In this document: positions 27,804 to 38,533 of the stretch, in pieces
Numbering within the stretch: the first letter of the stretch is position 1
Layout: each line of letters begins with the position of its first letter
Assembly (NCBI RefSeq): GCF_000272045.2
Contig: NZ_AJYZ02000041.1
Span: forward strand, 265,038 to 329,037
Direction: 5' to 3'
Source: Vibrio crassostreae 9ZC13
GTDB lineage: Bacteria > Pseudomonadota > Gammaproteobacteria > Enterobacterales > Vibrionaceae
Length of the DNA stretch: 64,000 nucleotides
The notes under the pieces: model-generated
Seen by the model: the letters and a program-made list of their open reading frames with translations, nothing else
What the model was told of the DNA's origin: nothing
Databases searched by the model: none
Program-made: the position numbers and the translations under genes

Positions 27804-29093
27804 ATGTTCGAAAAGCTATTCAAACTCAGTGAAAATGGCACCAATGTGCGCACTGAAATCATCGCAGGTCTAACAACCTTCCTAACAATGGCTTACATCA
27901 TTTTTGTAAACCCAATGATTCTAGCTGATGCTGGTATGGACCATGGCGCTGTATTTGTAGCAACCTGTTTAGCGGCTGCTATTGGCTGTTTCATCATGGG
28001 CTTTGTTGCTAACTACCCAATTGCTCAAGCTCCAGGCATGGGTTTGAACGCATTCTTTACCTACGCTGTTGTAATGGGTATGGGTTATACGTGGCAAGTT
28101 GCTCTGGCAGCGGTTTTCGTATCAGGCGTAATCTTCATCTTCTTAAGCATCTTTAAGATCCGTGAATGGATTATCAACTCGATCCCTATGTCTCTGCGTG
28201 TTGGTATCTCTGCAGGTATCGGTCTTTTCCTAGCGTTTATTGCGCTTAGCAATGCAGGCATCGTTGTTTCTAACCCAGCAACTAAAGTTTCACTGGGCGA
28301 CATTACCGCGATTGCTCCTATCCTAGGCTCACTTGGTTTCTTCCTAACGATTGCTCTTGTTCACCGTGGCGTGAAAGGGGCAGTAATGATTGCGATTCTA
28401 GCTATCACAGCTCTTGGCATTGTTATTGGTGACGTTCAATACGGCGGCATCATGTCTACACCACCAAGCCTTGCTCCTACATTCATGCAGCTTGATTTCT
28501 CTGCTGTATTTGAAATCGGTATGATTTCAGTGGTATTCGCGTTCTTGTTCGTCGATTTGTTCGATACAGCGGGTACTCTGGTTGGTGTTGCAACGAAAGC
28601 AAACCTAATCAAAGAAGACGGCAAACTACCTCGCTTGAACAAAGCACTGCTTGCTGACTCTACAGCAACATCTATTGGTGCACTGCTAGGTACATCAAAT
28701 ACTACTTCTTATGTTGAGAGTGTTGCGGGTGTTGCTGAAGGCGGCCGTACCGGTCTAACGGCTGTTGTTGTTGGTATCTTATTCCTACTGGCTCTTTTCT
28801 TCTCGCCACTTGCAGGTATGATTCCGGCTTACGCAACATCAGGTGCACTTTTCTATGTAGCAATTCTGATGATGTCTGGCCTAGTTGGCATTGATTGGCG
28901 TGATCTTACGGAAGCAGCACCAGTCGTGGTAACATGTCTGCTTATGCCGCTGACGTACTCTATCGCTGAGGGTATCTCACTAGGTTTCATCGCTTACGCT
29001 GCAATTAAGCTGCTAAGTGGTAAAGGTCGCGACGTTTCACCTGCTGTGTGGGTAATGTCGGCTATCTTTATTCTTAAATACATTTTCGCTTAA
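27804..29093 (+). CDS. NCS2-family adenine/guanine/hypoxanthine permease
   Basis: 429 aa, about 14 hydrophobic segments. AzgA-like signatures are the N-terminal TEIIAGLTTFLTMAYIIFVNP, QAPGMGLNAFF, FVDLFDTAGTLVGVA and GTSNTTSYVESVAGVAEGGRTG. Such carriers are proton symporters for adenine, guanine or hypoxanthine (E. coli AdeP/AdeQ, GhxP/GhxQ). The sequence alone does not settle the base. It is 84 bp upstream of gpt, which would convert imported guanine or xanthine to nucleotides. Confidence 0.9.
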   Translation: MFEKLFKLSENGTNVRTEIIAGLTTFLTMAYIIFVNPMILADAGMDHGAVFVATCLAAAIGCFIMGFVANYPIAQAPGMGLNAFFTYAVVMGMGYTWQVALAAVFVSGVIFIFLSIFKIREWIINSIPMSLRVGISAGIGLFLAFIALSNAGIVVSNPATKVSLGDITAIAPILGSLGFFLTIALVHRGVKGAVMIAILAITALGIVIGDVQYGGIMSTPPSLAPTFMQLDFSAVFEIGMISVVFAFLFVDLFDTAGTLVGVATKANLIKEDGKLPRLNKALLADSTATSIGALLGTSNTTSYVESVAGVAEGGRTGLTAVVVGILFLLALFFSPLAGMIPAYATSGALFYVAILMMSGLVGIDWRDLTEAAPVVVTCLLMPLTYSIAEGISLGFIAYAAIKLLSGKGRDVSPAVWVMSAIFILKYIFA

Positions 29094-29177
29094 TCGTCTA
29101 GATTTCTGCTTAATCGCTGAAGAGGCTATGTTTGAAATAGCCTCTAATAACATGACAAAATTATTAGGTTTTATACT

Positions 29178-29642
29178 ATGAGCAACAAATTCGTTATCAC
29201 TTGGGACAACATGCAGACTTACTGCCGTCAACTTGCTGAAAAGCAAATGCCAGCAGAGCAGTGGAAAGGCATCTGGGCAGTAAGCCGTGGTGGTTTGGTT
29301 CCTGGTGCAATCTTGGCTCGTGAGCTAGGTATTCGTCACGTAGATACGATTTGTATTTCTAGCTACGACCACGATCACCAACGTGATATGACAGTAGTTA
29401 AAGCACCTGAAGGTGACGGCGAAGGCTTCCTAATCGTTGAAGACTTGGTTGATAGTGGTGACACTGCACGTAAGCTTCGCGAAATGTACCCTAAAGCGAA
29501 ACTGATCGCTGTATGTGCAAAACCATCTGGCGCTGATTTGCTAGACGAGTACATTGTTGATATCGCTCAAGACACATGGATTGAGCAACCTTGGGATACT
29601 AGCCTAAGCTACGTAGAGCCAGTAAATCGCAAGTCAAAATAA
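29178..29642 (+). CDS. gpt: Xanthine-guanine phosphoribosyltransferase Gpt
   Basis: 154 aa (E. coli Gpt 152). The PRPP-binding loop is [36 protein letters not shown] and the C-terminal DTWIEQPWD are typical. It salvages guanine, xanthine and to a lesser extent hypoxanthine to their monophosphates at the inner membrane. It follows the purine permease and probably shares its PurR-controlled promoter. Confidence 0.96.
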   Translation: MSNKFVITWDNMQTYCRQLAEKQMPAEQWKGIWAVSRGGLVPGAILARELGIRHVDTICISSYDHDHQRDMTVVKAPEGDGEGFLIVEDLVDSGDTARKLREMYPKAKLIAVCAKPSGADLLDEYIVDIAQDTWIEQPWDTSLSYVEPVNRKSK

Positions 29643-29663
29643 GCGTAAACTTAGTTTTTTGAG

Positions 29664-29692
29664 AAATGACCCTTTATAGGGTCATTTTTTTT
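29664..29692 (+). terminator. Terminator after gpt
   Basis: AAATGACCC/GGGTCATTT around TTTATA followed by T-rich sequence. The frsA coding frame upstream of its chosen start would run through it, which argues for the later start. Confidence 0.85.
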
Positions 29693-29731
29693 TATATTAT
29701 TAGTGACAACCATTTCTTATTAAGTATCCCA

Positions 29732-30985
29732 ATGTCTGAACCAGAAGAAACGAGCTCGAACCTTTCGGAAACTTTGTTTGTAAAGCACAAGCAAGCGAAA
29801 GAGACCTCAATGTTGACACAATACATGCCAAGCTCTGAAGCGCTATTGGATGAGAAACGTGAACAGCAAAACTCATCATGGTATCGAAACCTAAGACGTC
29901 TTCAGTGGGTATGGCAAGGCGTTAATCCAATAGAGCAGGAAGCGGTATTGGCTCGCATCGCGTCATCAGATAACTCTCGTACAACCGATGAGTGGCTTGA
30001 TACGGTCATGGGTTACCGAAGTGGTAACTGGGCATACGAATGGACCAAGCTGGGTATGCAGCATCAAAATCGTTCTAATGAGAAGAATGGTGAAGAGATG
30101 GCTGAAGAGCTATTTTCCGCATCGTTGTGCTTCAGTATTGCGGGTTACCCACACCTCAAGAACGACAACTTGGCAGCTCAGGCTCAAGTGTTGGCCAACG
30201 CAGCGTATTCTGAAGCGATCAAGCACACTAAGTTGATCGTCAAGCAGATTGATATTCCATACCAAAACAAGAAGATCAAAGCGAACTTGCATCTAACCAA
30301 GACAGATAAACCACAACCGGTTGTGATTGTCAGCGCGGGTCTAGATAGCTTGCAAACCGATATGTGGCGCCTGTTTAGGGATTATTTAGCACCTAAGAAC
30401 ATTGCTATGTTAACGGTAGACATGCCATCAATAGGGCACAGTGCACATTGGCCGTTAACAGAAGACTCATCTTGTCTTCACCAAGCAGTGCTGAATGAAT
30501 TGCCTAACATCCCATGGGTTGATCACCACAAAGTCGGCTTGTTTGGTTTCCGCTTCGGTGGCAATGCGATGGTGAGATTATCTTTCCTCGAGCAACATAA
30601 GATTAAAGCGTGTATTTCTTTAGGCGCGCCAATTCACGATATCTTTGTTCATGCAGACAAACTTAAGCAGATGCCTAAAATGCATCTAGATGTGTTGGCT
30701 TCGCGCCTTGGTAAAGGGGCGGTCGATATCAATAGCCTTTCTGGGCAGTTGATGGCGTGGTCACTCAAGGTACAAGGTTTGCTGTCAAACAGTAAAACCA
30801 GTGTTCCTATCTTGGCATTGGCTCTGGAAGGCGACCCGGTTTCACCGCCAATGGATAATCAACTGGTTGCTATTTACAGTGATTACGGAAAAGCGAAGAA
30901 AATCAAAGCTAAGTCAATTACACAAGGTTATGAGCAATCCCTCGAATTGGCGATAAAGTGGCTTGAGGATGAATTATTTAGATGA
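29732..30985 (+). CDS. frsA: FrsA family alpha/beta hydrolase-like protein
   Basis: 417 aa from the ATG at 29732. The frame is open from 29666, but that segment overlaps the gpt terminator; the later start gives MSEPEETSSNLSETLFVKHKQ, as in other FrsA proteins (E. coli 414 aa). The hydrolase fold is in the C-terminal half (VVIVSAGLDSLQTDMW, LTVDMPSIGHS). The nucleophile elbow reads GFRFGG, with Arg where a Ser would sit, typical of FrsA. FrsA binds dephosphorylated EIIA-Glc in the fermentation/respiration balance. A pyruvate decarboxylase activity reported for V. vulnificus FrsA has been disputed. Order gpt-frsA-crl as in E. coli. Confidence 0.93.
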   Translation: MSEPEETSSNLSETLFVKHKQAKETSMLTQYMPSSEALLDEKREQQNSSWYRNLRRLQWVWQGVNPIEQEAVLARIASSDNSRTTDEWLDTVMGYRSGNWAYEWTKLGMQHQNRSNEKNGEEMAEELFSASLCFSIAGYPHLKNDNLAAQAQVLANAAYSEAIKHTKLIVKQIDIPYQNKKIKANLHLTKTDKPQPVVIVSAGLDSLQTDMWRLFRDYLAPKNIAMLTVDMPSIGHSAHWPLTEDSSCLHQAVLNELPNIPWVDHHKVGLFGFRFGGNAMVRLSFLEQHKIKACISLGAPIHDIFVHADKLKQMPKMHLDVLASRLGKGAVDINSLSGQLMAWSLKVQGLLSNSKTSVPILALALEGDPVSPPMDNQLVAIYSDYGKAKKIKAKSITQGYEQSLELAIKWLEDELFR

Positions 30986-31129
30986 CATTTCTCCAAAATT
31001 AGTTAAGCATGAAAAATGTACAAACTAAGTACCTGATACTCAGAGGTCATTTATAAAATCCAAATGCGTAGTTTCTACGTATAACAGTCTGAGTAACGTC
31101 ATTCTTAACATTGAAAATGGAGATTCAAT

Positions 31130-31519
31130 ATGTCAGAAGTGACACAACAACCTACGCATTACCGCTTGTTGAATGTTTTAAAGGCGATCGGGCCTTACTT
31201 AAGGGAACCGCAATCAGAAGAAGGCCACTATATCTTTGATTGCTTGTCTGTATGTGTGAACGATAAAAAATCACCAGAAGAACGCGAGTTCTGGGGCTGG
31301 TGGCTGGAATTGGATAAGTCGGAAGAGGGATATTCGGCGAAGTACAATATCGGCAAGTACAACATCGATGGTAACTGGGATTCTTTGCCGTTACCTAAAA
31401 AGGCGGTCGCTGAGGTCTCTCGAACTCAAGAAGCCTTCCACAAGAAACTGGTTGATGAACTTCAAAGTAAGTTTGAAATCAGTATCCAATTAGACGAAGA
31501 GTCTGTCGAATTCGTCTAA
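31130..31519 (+). CDS. crl: Sigma-S binding protein Crl
   Basis: 129 aa. Crl features are [43 protein letters not shown] and the [18 protein letters not shown] segment. Crl binds RpoS and helps it form holoenzyme. Good ribosome site (GGAG). Monocistronic between frsA and proB, with its own terminator. Confidence 0.95.
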   Translation: MSEVTQQPTHYRLLNVLKAIGPYLREPQSEEGHYIFDCLSVCVNDKKSPEEREFWGWWLELDKSEEGYSAKYNIGKYNIDGNWDSLPLPKKAVAEVSRTQEAFHKKLVDELQSKFEISIQLDEESVEFV

Positions 31520-31550
31520 TTTTAAAGGTTACTCTTCTATATAAAGCAAA

Positions 31551-31574
31551 AAGGTGCGATTTCGCACCTTTTCT
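31551..31574 (+). terminator. Terminator after crl
   Basis: AAGGTGCGA/TCGCACCTT with a 2-nt apex, followed by TTC. A short U-run, so efficiency may be modest. Confidence 0.7.
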
Positions 31575-31640
31575 GCTTGTGAATTCCCCTTTTGATTGCT
31601 AAAACATCACCTCTTATTTGTTTTATCCATAAAAGACTTC

Positions 31641-32780
31641 ATGACAACAAATCATCAAAGCGGGACAACAACACAGCGTAAAACTGTCGTTGTTAAACTG
31701 GGTACCAGTGTCTTAACTGGTGGAACATTGGCATTAGACCGCGCTCATATGGTTGAGCTGGTTCGTCAATGTGCTGAATTAAAAAAACAAGGCCACTCTG
31801 TGGTTATGGTTTCGTCTGGTGCAATTGCAGCAGGACGTGAGCACCTTGGTTACCCCGCACTTCCCAACTCAATGGCGAGCAAACAGTTGCTTGCGGCAGT
31901 TGGGCAAAGTCAGTTGATTCAAGTTTGGGAGTCTTTGTTTGCTATCTATGGCCTTAAGATTGGCCAGATGCTACTGACTCGTGCTGATCTCGATGATCGC
32001 GAGCGTTTTCTTAATGCACGTGACACGATCAACGCACTGGTTGAGCACGATATTATTCCGGTAGTAAACGAAAACGACGCAGTAGCAACCAACGAAATTA
32101 AAGTGGGCGACAATGATAACTTGTCGGCCTTAGTGGGTATTTTGTGCGGTGCTGATAAGCTTTTGCTACTAACAGACCAAAAAGGCCTGTTTACGGCTGA
32201 CCCTCGTAAAGATCCAAATGCTGAGCTCATCAAAGAAGTGAAAACCATTGATGACACGCTGCGTAAGATCGCAGGTGGCAGCGGTACTACGTTGGGTACT
32301 GGCGGCATGGCGACAAAACTGCAGGCGGCTGACATTGCTCGTCGCGCAGGTATCGAAGTGATTATTGCTGCGGGCAGTGCTGAAAATGTGGTGTTTGATT
32401 CACTGAGTGATAACCCACAAGGCACACGTTTCTTGCCTTTAGCGGAAGCGCTTGAAAACCGTAAACGCTGGATTTTAGCGGGCCCTGCTTCAGCAGGTGA
32501 CATCGTGGTTGACGACGGCGCAGTAAACGCAGTCAACACCAAAGGCAGCAGCTTGTTGGCGAAAGGGGTTGTTCGAGTTAAAGGCGAATTCTCTCGTGGT
32601 GAAGTTACCCAAGTCACAGACAGCAAAGGCAAAGTAATTGCGCGTGGTATCGCCAGTTATTCAAGCCAAGACCTAGCAAAAATTGCAGGCAAGCACAGTA
32701 AAGATATTGGCGACATCCTTGGATACGATTATGGGTCAGAAGTCATTCACCGTGACGACCTAGTTGTAATCCAAGAGTAG
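31641..32780 (+). CDS. proB: Glutamate 5-kinase ProB
   Basis: 379 aa from the ATG at 31641. The frame is open to 31596, but the later start gives a short tail before [15 protein letters not shown], the kinase glycine loop. Amino-acid-kinase domain to about residue 265 ([51 protein letters not shown]), then a PUA domain ([28 protein letters not shown]). First step of proline synthesis; feedback-inhibited by proline in the family. 66 bp before proA. Confidence 0.96.
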   Translation: MTTNHQSGTTTQRKTVVVKLGTSVLTGGTLALDRAHMVELVRQCAELKKQGHSVVMVSSGAIAAGREHLGYPALPNSMASKQLLAAVGQSQLIQVWESLFAIYGLKIGQMLLTRADLDDRERFLNARDTINALVEHDIIPVVNENDAVATNEIKVGDNDNLSALVGILCGADKLLLLTDQKGLFTADPRKDPNAELIKEVKTIDDTLRKIAGGSGTTLGTGGMATKLQAADIARRAGIEVIIAAGSAENVVFDSLSDNPQGTRFLPLAEALENRKRWILAGPASAGDIVVDDGAVNAVNTKGSSLLAKGVVRVKGEFSRGEVTQVTDSKGKVIARGIASYSSQDLAKIAGKHSKDIGDILGYDYGSEVIHRDDLVVIQE

Positions 32781-32846
32781 CTCGTGATGATAAGGTGAAT
32801 CACCTTTTTGCATCCAAAGACAGACAGAATTTAGGGAGAGTTAAAC

Positions 32847-34097
32847 GTGGATTTAACTAACATGGGTATCGCAGCAAAAGACGCTGCTTTCCACCTAGCG
32901 ACCGCATCTACGGCGCAAAAGAATAAAGCATTGGCGATTATCGCTGATGAGCTAGAAGCAAACGCAACAACGATTTTAGAAGCGAACGCGAAAGACATCG
33001 AACTGGGTCGTGAAGCGGGTTTAACTGACGCACTGCTCGATCGTCTACTTCTTAACGAAGAGCGCTTAACCGGTATCGCTAACGATGTTCGTAACGTGAT
33101 TAGCCTGAATGACCCAGTTGGCAGCGAAATTGACAGCAAAGTACTAGAAAACGGTATGTCACTGTCTCGCCGCCGCGTGCCACTTGGTGTGGTGGGTGTT
33201 ATCTATGAAGCGCGTCCGAACGTAACCATCGATATTGCAGCTCTGTGTCTGAAGACAGGTAACGCAAGCATTCTACGTGGTGGTAAAGAGACGTTTTTCT
33301 CGAACATGGAACTGGTTAAGGTTATCCAGTCTGCATTAGAGAAAGCGGAGCTTCCAGCCGCTTCTGTTCAGTACATCGAGAAGCCTGATCGTGAACTCGT
33401 TTCTCAACTGCTTAAACTGGACGACTACGTGGATATGATCATTCCTCGTGGCGGCGCTGGTCTGCACAAGATGTGTAAAGAGAACAGCACCATCCCAGTA
33501 ATCATCGGCGGCTTTGGTATCAGTCATATCTTCGTTGATGAAAGCGCTGATCTTGAGAAATCTGTCGATGTGGTCGAAAACTCAAAAGTTCAACGTCCAT
33601 CGGCGTGTAACTCGTTAGATACACTGCTAGTGCATGAAGCGGTTGCTGAAGCTTTCCTAACTAAGCTGAAACAGCGTTTAGCCGGCAAGGTAACCTTAGT
33701 TGCTGATACCAGTGCAAAATCGCTGCTAGCGGGTTTTGAAGACCAACGTGATGCGGTTGAAGGCGACTTTGACACTGAATGGCTAAGCTACACGCTAGGC
33801 GTGAAAGTGGTAGCGGATGTGGCAGAAGCGATTGACCACATGCGTGTACACAACGCGAGTCATTCAGATGCGATCATGACCAATAGCTTAGAGAGCTCAG
33901 AGCGTTTCATTAACTCTGTTGGTTCTGCAGCGGTTTATGTGAATGCATCAACACGTTTCACTGATGGAGCACAGTTTGGTTTAGGTGCTGAAGTTGCCGT
34001 GTCTACTCAGAAATTGCATGCTCGCGGCCCAATGGGCTTAGAAGAGCTGACAAGCTACAAATGGGTAGGTAAAGCGAACTATTTAGTCCGCGGTTAA
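32847..34097 (+). CDS. proA: Gamma-glutamyl phosphate reductase ProA
   Basis: 416 aa, GTG start with GGGAG upstream. Aldehyde-dehydrogenase fold: [23 protein letters not shown] (read in parts), [14 protein letters not shown], catalytic Cys in [13 protein letters not shown], and [19 protein letters not shown]. Reduces glutamyl phosphate from ProB to glutamate semialdehyde with NADPH. Operon proBA as in E. coli. Confidence 0.97.
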   Translation: MDLTNMGIAAKDAAFHLATASTAQKNKALAIIADELEANATTILEANAKDIELGREAGLTDALLDRLLLNEERLTGIANDVRNVISLNDPVGSEIDSKVLENGMSLSRRRVPLGVVGVIYEARPNVTIDIAALCLKTGNASILRGGKETFFSNMELVKVIQSALEKAELPAASVQYIEKPDRELVSQLLKLDDYVDMIIPRGGAGLHKMCKENSTIPVIIGGFGISHIFVDESADLEKSVDVVENSKVQRPSACNSLDTLLVHEAVAEAFLTKLKQRLAGKVTLVADTSAKSLLAGFEDQRDAVEGDFDTEWLSYTLGVKVVADVAEAIDHMRVHNASHSDAIMTNSLESSERFINSVGSAAVYVNASTRFTDGAQFGLGAEVAVSTQKLHARGPMGLEELTSYKWVGKANYLVRG

Positions 34098-34174
34098 CGC
34101 TGGTCGTTAATTTTACTCCTCAGCTCATTTTTGAAATGGCGGTCGAGTAGCAATAATCAATGAATCACCACACA

Positions 34175-34200
34175 AAAGGGCCTTAATTGGCCCTTTTTCT
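34175..34200 (+). terminator. Terminator after proA
   Basis: AAAGGGCC/GGCCCTTT around TTAATT, followed by TTCTTTC. Confidence 0.8.
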
Positions 34201-34253
34201 TTCCTAACGTTTGGCAATTCCGTTACACTGATATTCAATTATTTGGAGGTGAT

Positions 34254-34703
34254 ATGCATTGTCCTTTTTGTTCAGAGAACGACACTAAAGTAATCGATTC
34301 AAGACTGGTAGCCGATGGCCATCAGGTTCGTCGTCGCCGTCAATGCCTTGCATGTAGTGAACGTTTTACTACGTTCGAATCGGCAGAACTTGTGATGCCT
34401 AAGGTCATAAAGTCGAATGGAAACCGCGAACCATTTAATGAAGACAAAATGGTGGGTGGTGTACAGCGCGCCCTAGAAAAACGCCCAGTGAGTGCTGATG
34501 CGATTGAACTTGCGATCAGTACGATTAAGTCACAACTCCGTGCAACTGGTGAGCGTGAAGTACCAAGCGAGATGATTGGTAATCTTGTGATGGGCCAATT
34601 GAAAGAATTGGATAAAGTGGCGTACATTCGTTTTGCCTCTGTTTACCGCAGCTTTGAAGACATCCGAGAGTTTGGCGAAGAAATCGCTAAATTAGAGGAT
34701 TAA
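34254..34703 (+). CDS. nrdR: Ribonucleotide reductase regulator NrdR
   Basis: 149 aa. Zinc ribbon MHCPFC...QCLAC (four Cys), then the ATP-cone domain ([16 protein letters not shown]). It represses ribonucleotide reductase genes when (d)ATP is bound, through NrdR boxes. Strong ribosome site TTGGAGGTGAT. It is followed 10 bp later by ribD, the usual gammaproteobacterial order. Confidence 0.96.
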   Translation: MHCPFCSENDTKVIDSRLVADGHQVRRRRQCLACSERFTTFESAELVMPKVIKSNGNREPFNEDKMVGGVQRALEKRPVSADAIELAISTIKSQLRATGEREVPSEMIGNLVMGQLKELDKVAYIRFASVYRSFEDIREFGEEIAKLED

Positions 34704-34713
34704 CTCCTCAATC

Positions 34714-35823
34714 ATGTCAAACTTTACTCCCCTAGATTTTCAAATGATGTCGCGTGCTATTCAGTTAGCAAAACGCGGCATATACACTACTGCGCCAAAC
34801 CCTAATGTGGGTTGTGTCATTGTACAAACCGACGGTCAGATCGTTGGTGAAGGTTTTCATGCCAAAGCTGGCGAACCTCATGCTGAAGTACATGCCATGC
34901 GAATGGCAGGCGACAAAGCAAAAGGTGCGACGGCTTATGTCACGCTAGAGCCTTGTTCTCATTACGGTCGAACGCCGCCTTGTGCTGAAGGTTTGATTAA
35001 GGCTCAAGTAGCCAAAGTGATTTGTGCCATGCAGGACCCAAACCCAAAAGTCGCAGGTCGTGGTATCAAAATGCTACGCGACGCAGGCATTGAGGTTGAA
35101 ATCGGTTTATTAGAGCAAGATGCTCTCGACTTGAACCCTGCATTTATCAAGCGTATGCAAACGGGCATGCCATTCGTTCAGTTAAAGATGGCCGCTAGCC
35201 TTGATGGGCAAACGGCATTGGAAAATGGCCAAAGCCAGTGGATCACATCGCCAGAAGCACGTCGTGATGTTCAGAACTACCGAGCAAAATCAGGCGCTGT
35301 GTTGTCAACTAGCCAGACGGTGATTGAAGACAACGCGTCGTTGAATGTTCGTTGGGCAGAGTTGCCAAGCAGTATCAAAGGTCATTACGCTGAAGACGAG
35401 CTGCGTCAGCCGATTCGCGTGATTCTTGATCGTCAAAACCAACTGCGTCCTGAACTCAAGTTATTCCAGACTCCAACATCGGTGTTGAGAGTTGCCGAAG
35501 CGACTGCTGATATTGAAGTCGCAACCACAGATGCAGGTCAGCTCGATTTGCACGATCTGATGCGTCAATTACCTGCCAATCATATCGACCATATTTGGGT
35601 CGAAGCGGGCGCAACATTGGCAAAAAGCTTGATTGAAGAGCAGCTGGTGGATGAGCTAATCCTTTATTTAGCACCTAAACTTATGGGCAGTGACGGACGA
35701 GGTTTGATGGGTGCATTAGGGCTCACTTCAATGTCTGACGTTATTGACCTAGAAATTAAAGATGTTCGACAGGTTGGTGTGGATATTCGCATCGTTGCGA
35801 AACCCGTATTTCGAAACAGATAG
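34714..35823 (+). CDS. ribD: Bifunctional riboflavin deaminase/reductase RibD
   Basis: 369 aa. N-terminal cytidine-deaminase-like domain with zinc motifs HAEVHAM and PCSHYGRTPPC, C-terminal DHFR-like reductase (QLKMAASLDGQTA, WVEAGATLAKSLIEE). Carries out the second and third steps of riboflavin synthesis, deaminating and reducing the pyrimidine intermediate. Second gene of nrdR-ribD-ribE-ribBA-ribH-nusB. Confidence 0.96.
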   Translation: MSNFTPLDFQMMSRAIQLAKRGIYTTAPNPNVGCVIVQTDGQIVGEGFHAKAGEPHAEVHAMRMAGDKAKGATAYVTLEPCSHYGRTPPCAEGLIKAQVAKVICAMQDPNPKVAGRGIKMLRDAGIEVEIGLLEQDALDLNPAFIKRMQTGMPFVQLKMAASLDGQTALENGQSQWITSPEARRDVQNYRAKSGAVLSTSQTVIEDNASLNVRWAELPSSIKGHYAEDELRQPIRVILDRQNQLRPELKLFQTPTSVLRVAEATADIEVATTDAGQLDLHDLMRQLPANHIDHIWVEAGATLAKSLIEEQLVDELILYLAPKLMGSDGRGLMGALGLTSMSDVIDLEIKDVRQVGVDIRIVAKPVFRNR

Positions 35824-35892
35824 TAACGAAACCACAGTGGAAATAGTTACTCCAACTACATACGTGTCGTTGACAACAAAAAGAGTTTTAAA

Positions 35893-36549
35893 ATGTTTAC
35901 AGGAATTGTAGAAGCCGTAGGTACATTGAGTGCAATCACTCCCCGCGGAGAAGACATCACCGTAACGGTTAATGTTGGTAAGCTTGATATGGCTGACGTT
36001 AAGTTAGGCGACAGTATCGCGACCAATGGTGTTTGTTTGACGGTTGTTGAGTATAACGACCACAGCTACAGTGCAGACCTTTCGCTTGAGACCCTGAAAA
36101 AAACGGGTTTTGTCGATTACCAAGCGGGCGATAAAGTTAACCTTGAGAAAGCAATGTTACCAACCACGCGTTTCGGTGGACATATAGTGTCTGGTCACGT
36201 TGATGGCGTGGGTGAGATTGTTGAACGTAACCAAGTTGGCCGTGCGATTGAATTCTGGGTAGAAATGCCAGCAGAAATCTCAAAATACGTGGCTCAAAAA
36301 GGCTCAGTAACAGTTGATGGCATTAGCCTGACTGTGAACGATTTACGTAAGAACGCATTCAAGCTGACTATCGTTCCTCATACTTCTTCAGAAACCACCA
36401 TCGACCAATTCAATGTCGGTCGTAAAGTGAATCTAGAAGTTGATGTATTAGCACGTTACATGGAGCGTTTACTGCAAGGTCAGCAACAAGAATCTGAGCC
36501 TGAATCTCGATTAACGATGGAATTCTTACAGCAGAATGGTTTTGCCTAA
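35893..36549 (+). CDS. ribE: Riboflavin synthase alpha chain
   Basis: 218 aa, two tandem lumazine-binding barrels: repeat 1 from MFTGIVEAVGTL to about residue 95, repeat 2 from GGHIVSGHVDGVGEI onward. The catalytic N-terminal FTG and CLTVV segments are present. Dismutates two dimethylribityl-lumazines to riboflavin. Called ribC in E. coli, ribE in Vibrio annotation. The C-terminal tail (ESEPESRLTMEFLQQNGFA) is typical of the group. Confidence 0.95.
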   Translation: MFTGIVEAVGTLSAITPRGEDITVTVNVGKLDMADVKLGDSIATNGVCLTVVEYNDHSYSADLSLETLKKTGFVDYQAGDKVNLEKAMLPTTRFGGHIVSGHVDGVGEIVERNQVGRAIEFWVEMPAEISKYVAQKGSVTVDGISLTVNDLRKNAFKLTIVPHTSSETTIDQFNVGRKVNLEVDVLARYMERLLQGQQQESEPESRLTMEFLQQNGFA

Positions 36550-36657
36550 CCGTTGATACAAAGTGCGTTAAGCGAGACTTTGTAAAGCGAAGCAATATCA
36601 TCAGGTTTAAATAGTGTCGGTTCTAGGAAGCAGAACCATTTCAAAGGATATAGAACA

Positions 36658-37767
36658 ATGCCAATTAGTACTCCTCAAGAAATTATTGAAGACATTCGCC
36701 TAGGAAAAATGGTTATCCTGATGGATGATGAAGATCGCGAAAATGAAGGCGATCTGATCATGGCAGCAGAACATGTGACGCCTGAAGCGATTAACTTCAT
36801 GGCGATGTACGGCCGTGGCTTAATTTGTCTAACGTTGACCAAAGAGCGTTCAAACCGTATGGGTCTAGCGCCTATGGTTCAAGATAATAATGCTCAATAC
36901 ACAACCAACTTTACGGTTTCGATTGAAGCTGCTGAGGGTGTAACTACGGGGATTTCTGCATCAGATCGCGCCGTTACCGTTAAAGCGGCTGTGGCAAAAG
37001 ATGCGAAAGCCGCTGACCTTGTTCAACCCGGGCATATCTTCCCACTGACAGCTCAAGAAGGTGGTGTATTAACTCGCGCTGGCCATACTGAAGCGGGTTG
37101 TGATCTAGCTCGCCTAGCGGGTTGTGAGCCAGCTTCGGTTATTGTTGAGATCCTAAATGACGATGGCACCATGGCACGTCGTCCTGACCTTGAAGTGTTT
37201 GCTGAAAAGCATGGTATCAAGTTGGGTACGATTGCTGACTTGATTGAATACCGTAACAACACGGAAACGACGATTGAACGTGTAGCACAATGCCATTTGC
37301 CAACAGAGTTTGGTGACTTTGAGCTTGTGACTTACCGTGACACGATTGATAACCAGATCCACTACGCAATGCAAAAGGGCGACTTGTCTGTAGGCGCTCC
37401 ACTAGTACGAGTTCACCTGCATGACACGTTTACCGATCTACTTCATTCAGACCGTGGAACGGAACGTAGCTGGTCGCTAGATAAAGCGATGAAGCGTATT
37501 GGCGACGAAGGCGGTGTGTTGGTTATTCTTGGCAACGAAGAGTCGTCTGATTCTTTGATTCACAAAGTGAAGACATTCGAAGCGCAAGACAAGAACGAGC
37601 AGCCAACTATGGCGAAGAAGCAGGGTACCTCGCGTCGTGTTGGTGTCGGTTCTCAGATTCTTCAAGATCTAGGTGTGCACGATATGCGTCTGCTTTCTTC
37701 AAGCACTAAGCGTTACCACGCATTGGGTGGTTTTGGCCTTAACGTTGTTGAGTACGTTTGCGAATAA
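36658..37767 (+). CDS. ribBA: DHBP synthase with degenerate GTP cyclohydrolase II domain (RibBX type)
   Basis: 369 aa. Residues 1-205 are a full 3,4-dihydroxy-2-butanone-4-phosphate synthase: acidic loop [28 protein letters not shown], and GIDP-like IKLGTIADL. Residues 206-369 align with GTP cyclohydrolase II ([24 protein letters not shown]), but the expected Cys-rich zinc segment is replaced by [10 protein letters not shown] with no cysteine, and the GxxGRGIGL loop is absent. It should make DHBP but not open GTP, as described for RibBX proteins. 108 bp after ribE, with small hairpins in the gap. Confidence 0.9.
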   Translation: MPISTPQEIIEDIRLGKMVILMDDEDRENEGDLIMAAEHVTPEAINFMAMYGRGLICLTLTKERSNRMGLAPMVQDNNAQYTTNFTVSIEAAEGVTTGISASDRAVTVKAAVAKDAKAADLVQPGHIFPLTAQEGGVLTRAGHTEAGCDLARLAGCEPASVIVEILNDDGTMARRPDLEVFAEKHGIKLGTIADLIEYRNNTETTIERVAQCHLPTEFGDFELVTYRDTIDNQIHYAMQKGDLSVGAPLVRVHLHDTFTDLLHSDRGTERSWSLDKAMKRIGDEGGVLVILGNEESSDSLIHKVKTFEAQDKNEQPTMAKKQGTSRRVGVGSQILQDLGVHDMRLLSSSTKRYHALGGFGLNVVEYVCE

Positions 37768-38012
37768 ACCATGCGTTAGCAAGCAGACGTTTCTCCGTTT
37801 GTAGCAACATAATTTACCGATGACTTCAGTGGCTCTTTTGGTGATAAATCTTGCCAAAAGAGCAAAGTAGCCAAGTCCGACTCAAAACGTGTTCAACACA
37901 CAAACTTGGTTACTCGCTGTTCCTATATGCTTGAGATCAGCGCTGCATTATCATCTTTACATTGCCGGTGTCTGTTCTTCTAAATTACCATTAGATATTG
38001 CTCACAGTTTTG

Positions 38013-38021
38013 TGCTAGAAT
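38013..38021 (+). promoter_or_regulatory. Possible extended -10 promoter before ribH
   Basis: TGCTAGAAT within the 295-bp ribBA-ribH gap. It could give ribH-nusB-thiL-pgpA a promoter of their own. Confidence 0.35.
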
Positions 38022-38062
38022 CCGGCGATTCTCACTTGATGAAAATAGTTAAAGGAAGGCTT

Positions 38063-38533
38063 ATGAAAGTGATCGAGGGTGGCTTCCCAGCGCCAAATGC
38101 AAAAATTGCTATCGTTATTGCTCGTTTCAACAGTTTTATTAACGAAAGTTTACTTTCTGGTGCAATCGATACTTTAAAGCGTCATGGACAAGTAAGCGAA
38201 GACAACATCACTGTTGTTCGTTGCCCTGGTGCAGTAGAACTTCCACTTGTAGCGCAGCGCGTTGCAAAAACAGGTAAGTTCGATGCGATTGTATCTCTTG
38301 GTACAGTAATTCGTGGCGGTACACCTCACTTTGACTATGTTTGTAGTGAATGTAATAAAGGTTTGGCACAAGTGTCTCTGGAATATTCTCTTCCAGTAGC
38401 GTTTGGTGTTCTTACTGTTGATACGATCGATCAAGCTATTGAACGCGCAGGAACCAAGGCTGGTAATAAGGGTGCAGAAGCAGCACTTAGCGCACTTGAG
38501 ATGATCAACGTTCTTTCTGAAATCGATTCCTAA
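38063..38533 (+). CDS. ribH: 6,7-dimethyl-8-ribityllumazine synthase RibH
   Basis: 156 aa from the ATG at 38063, preceded by AAGGAAGG; the frame opens at 37889 but the upstream part is not conserved-looking and the length then equals E. coli (156). Signatures are [46 protein letters not shown] and FGVLT. Condenses the RibD product with DHBP. Its stop overlaps the nusB start (TAATG). Confidence 0.96.
   Translation: MKVIEGGFPAPNAKIAIVIARFNSFINESLLSGAIDTLKRHGQVSEDNITVVRCPGAVELPLVAQRVAKTGKFDAIVSLGTVIRGGTPHFDYVCSECNKGLAQVSLEYSLPVAFGVLTVDTIDQAIERAGTKAGNKGAEAALSALEMINVLSEIDS

Noticed and set aside
31946..32632. 228-codon ORF antisense to proB
   Set aside because: Long only because the opposite frame of a codon-biased gene lacks stops; Ser/Thr/Ala-rich, no ribosome site, proB is certain.
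36550..36657. Riboswitch-like structure between ribE and ribBA
   Set aside because: Only short hairpins (ACAAAGT/ACTTTGT, GGTTCT/AGAACC); no FMN riboswitch consensus elements recognised.
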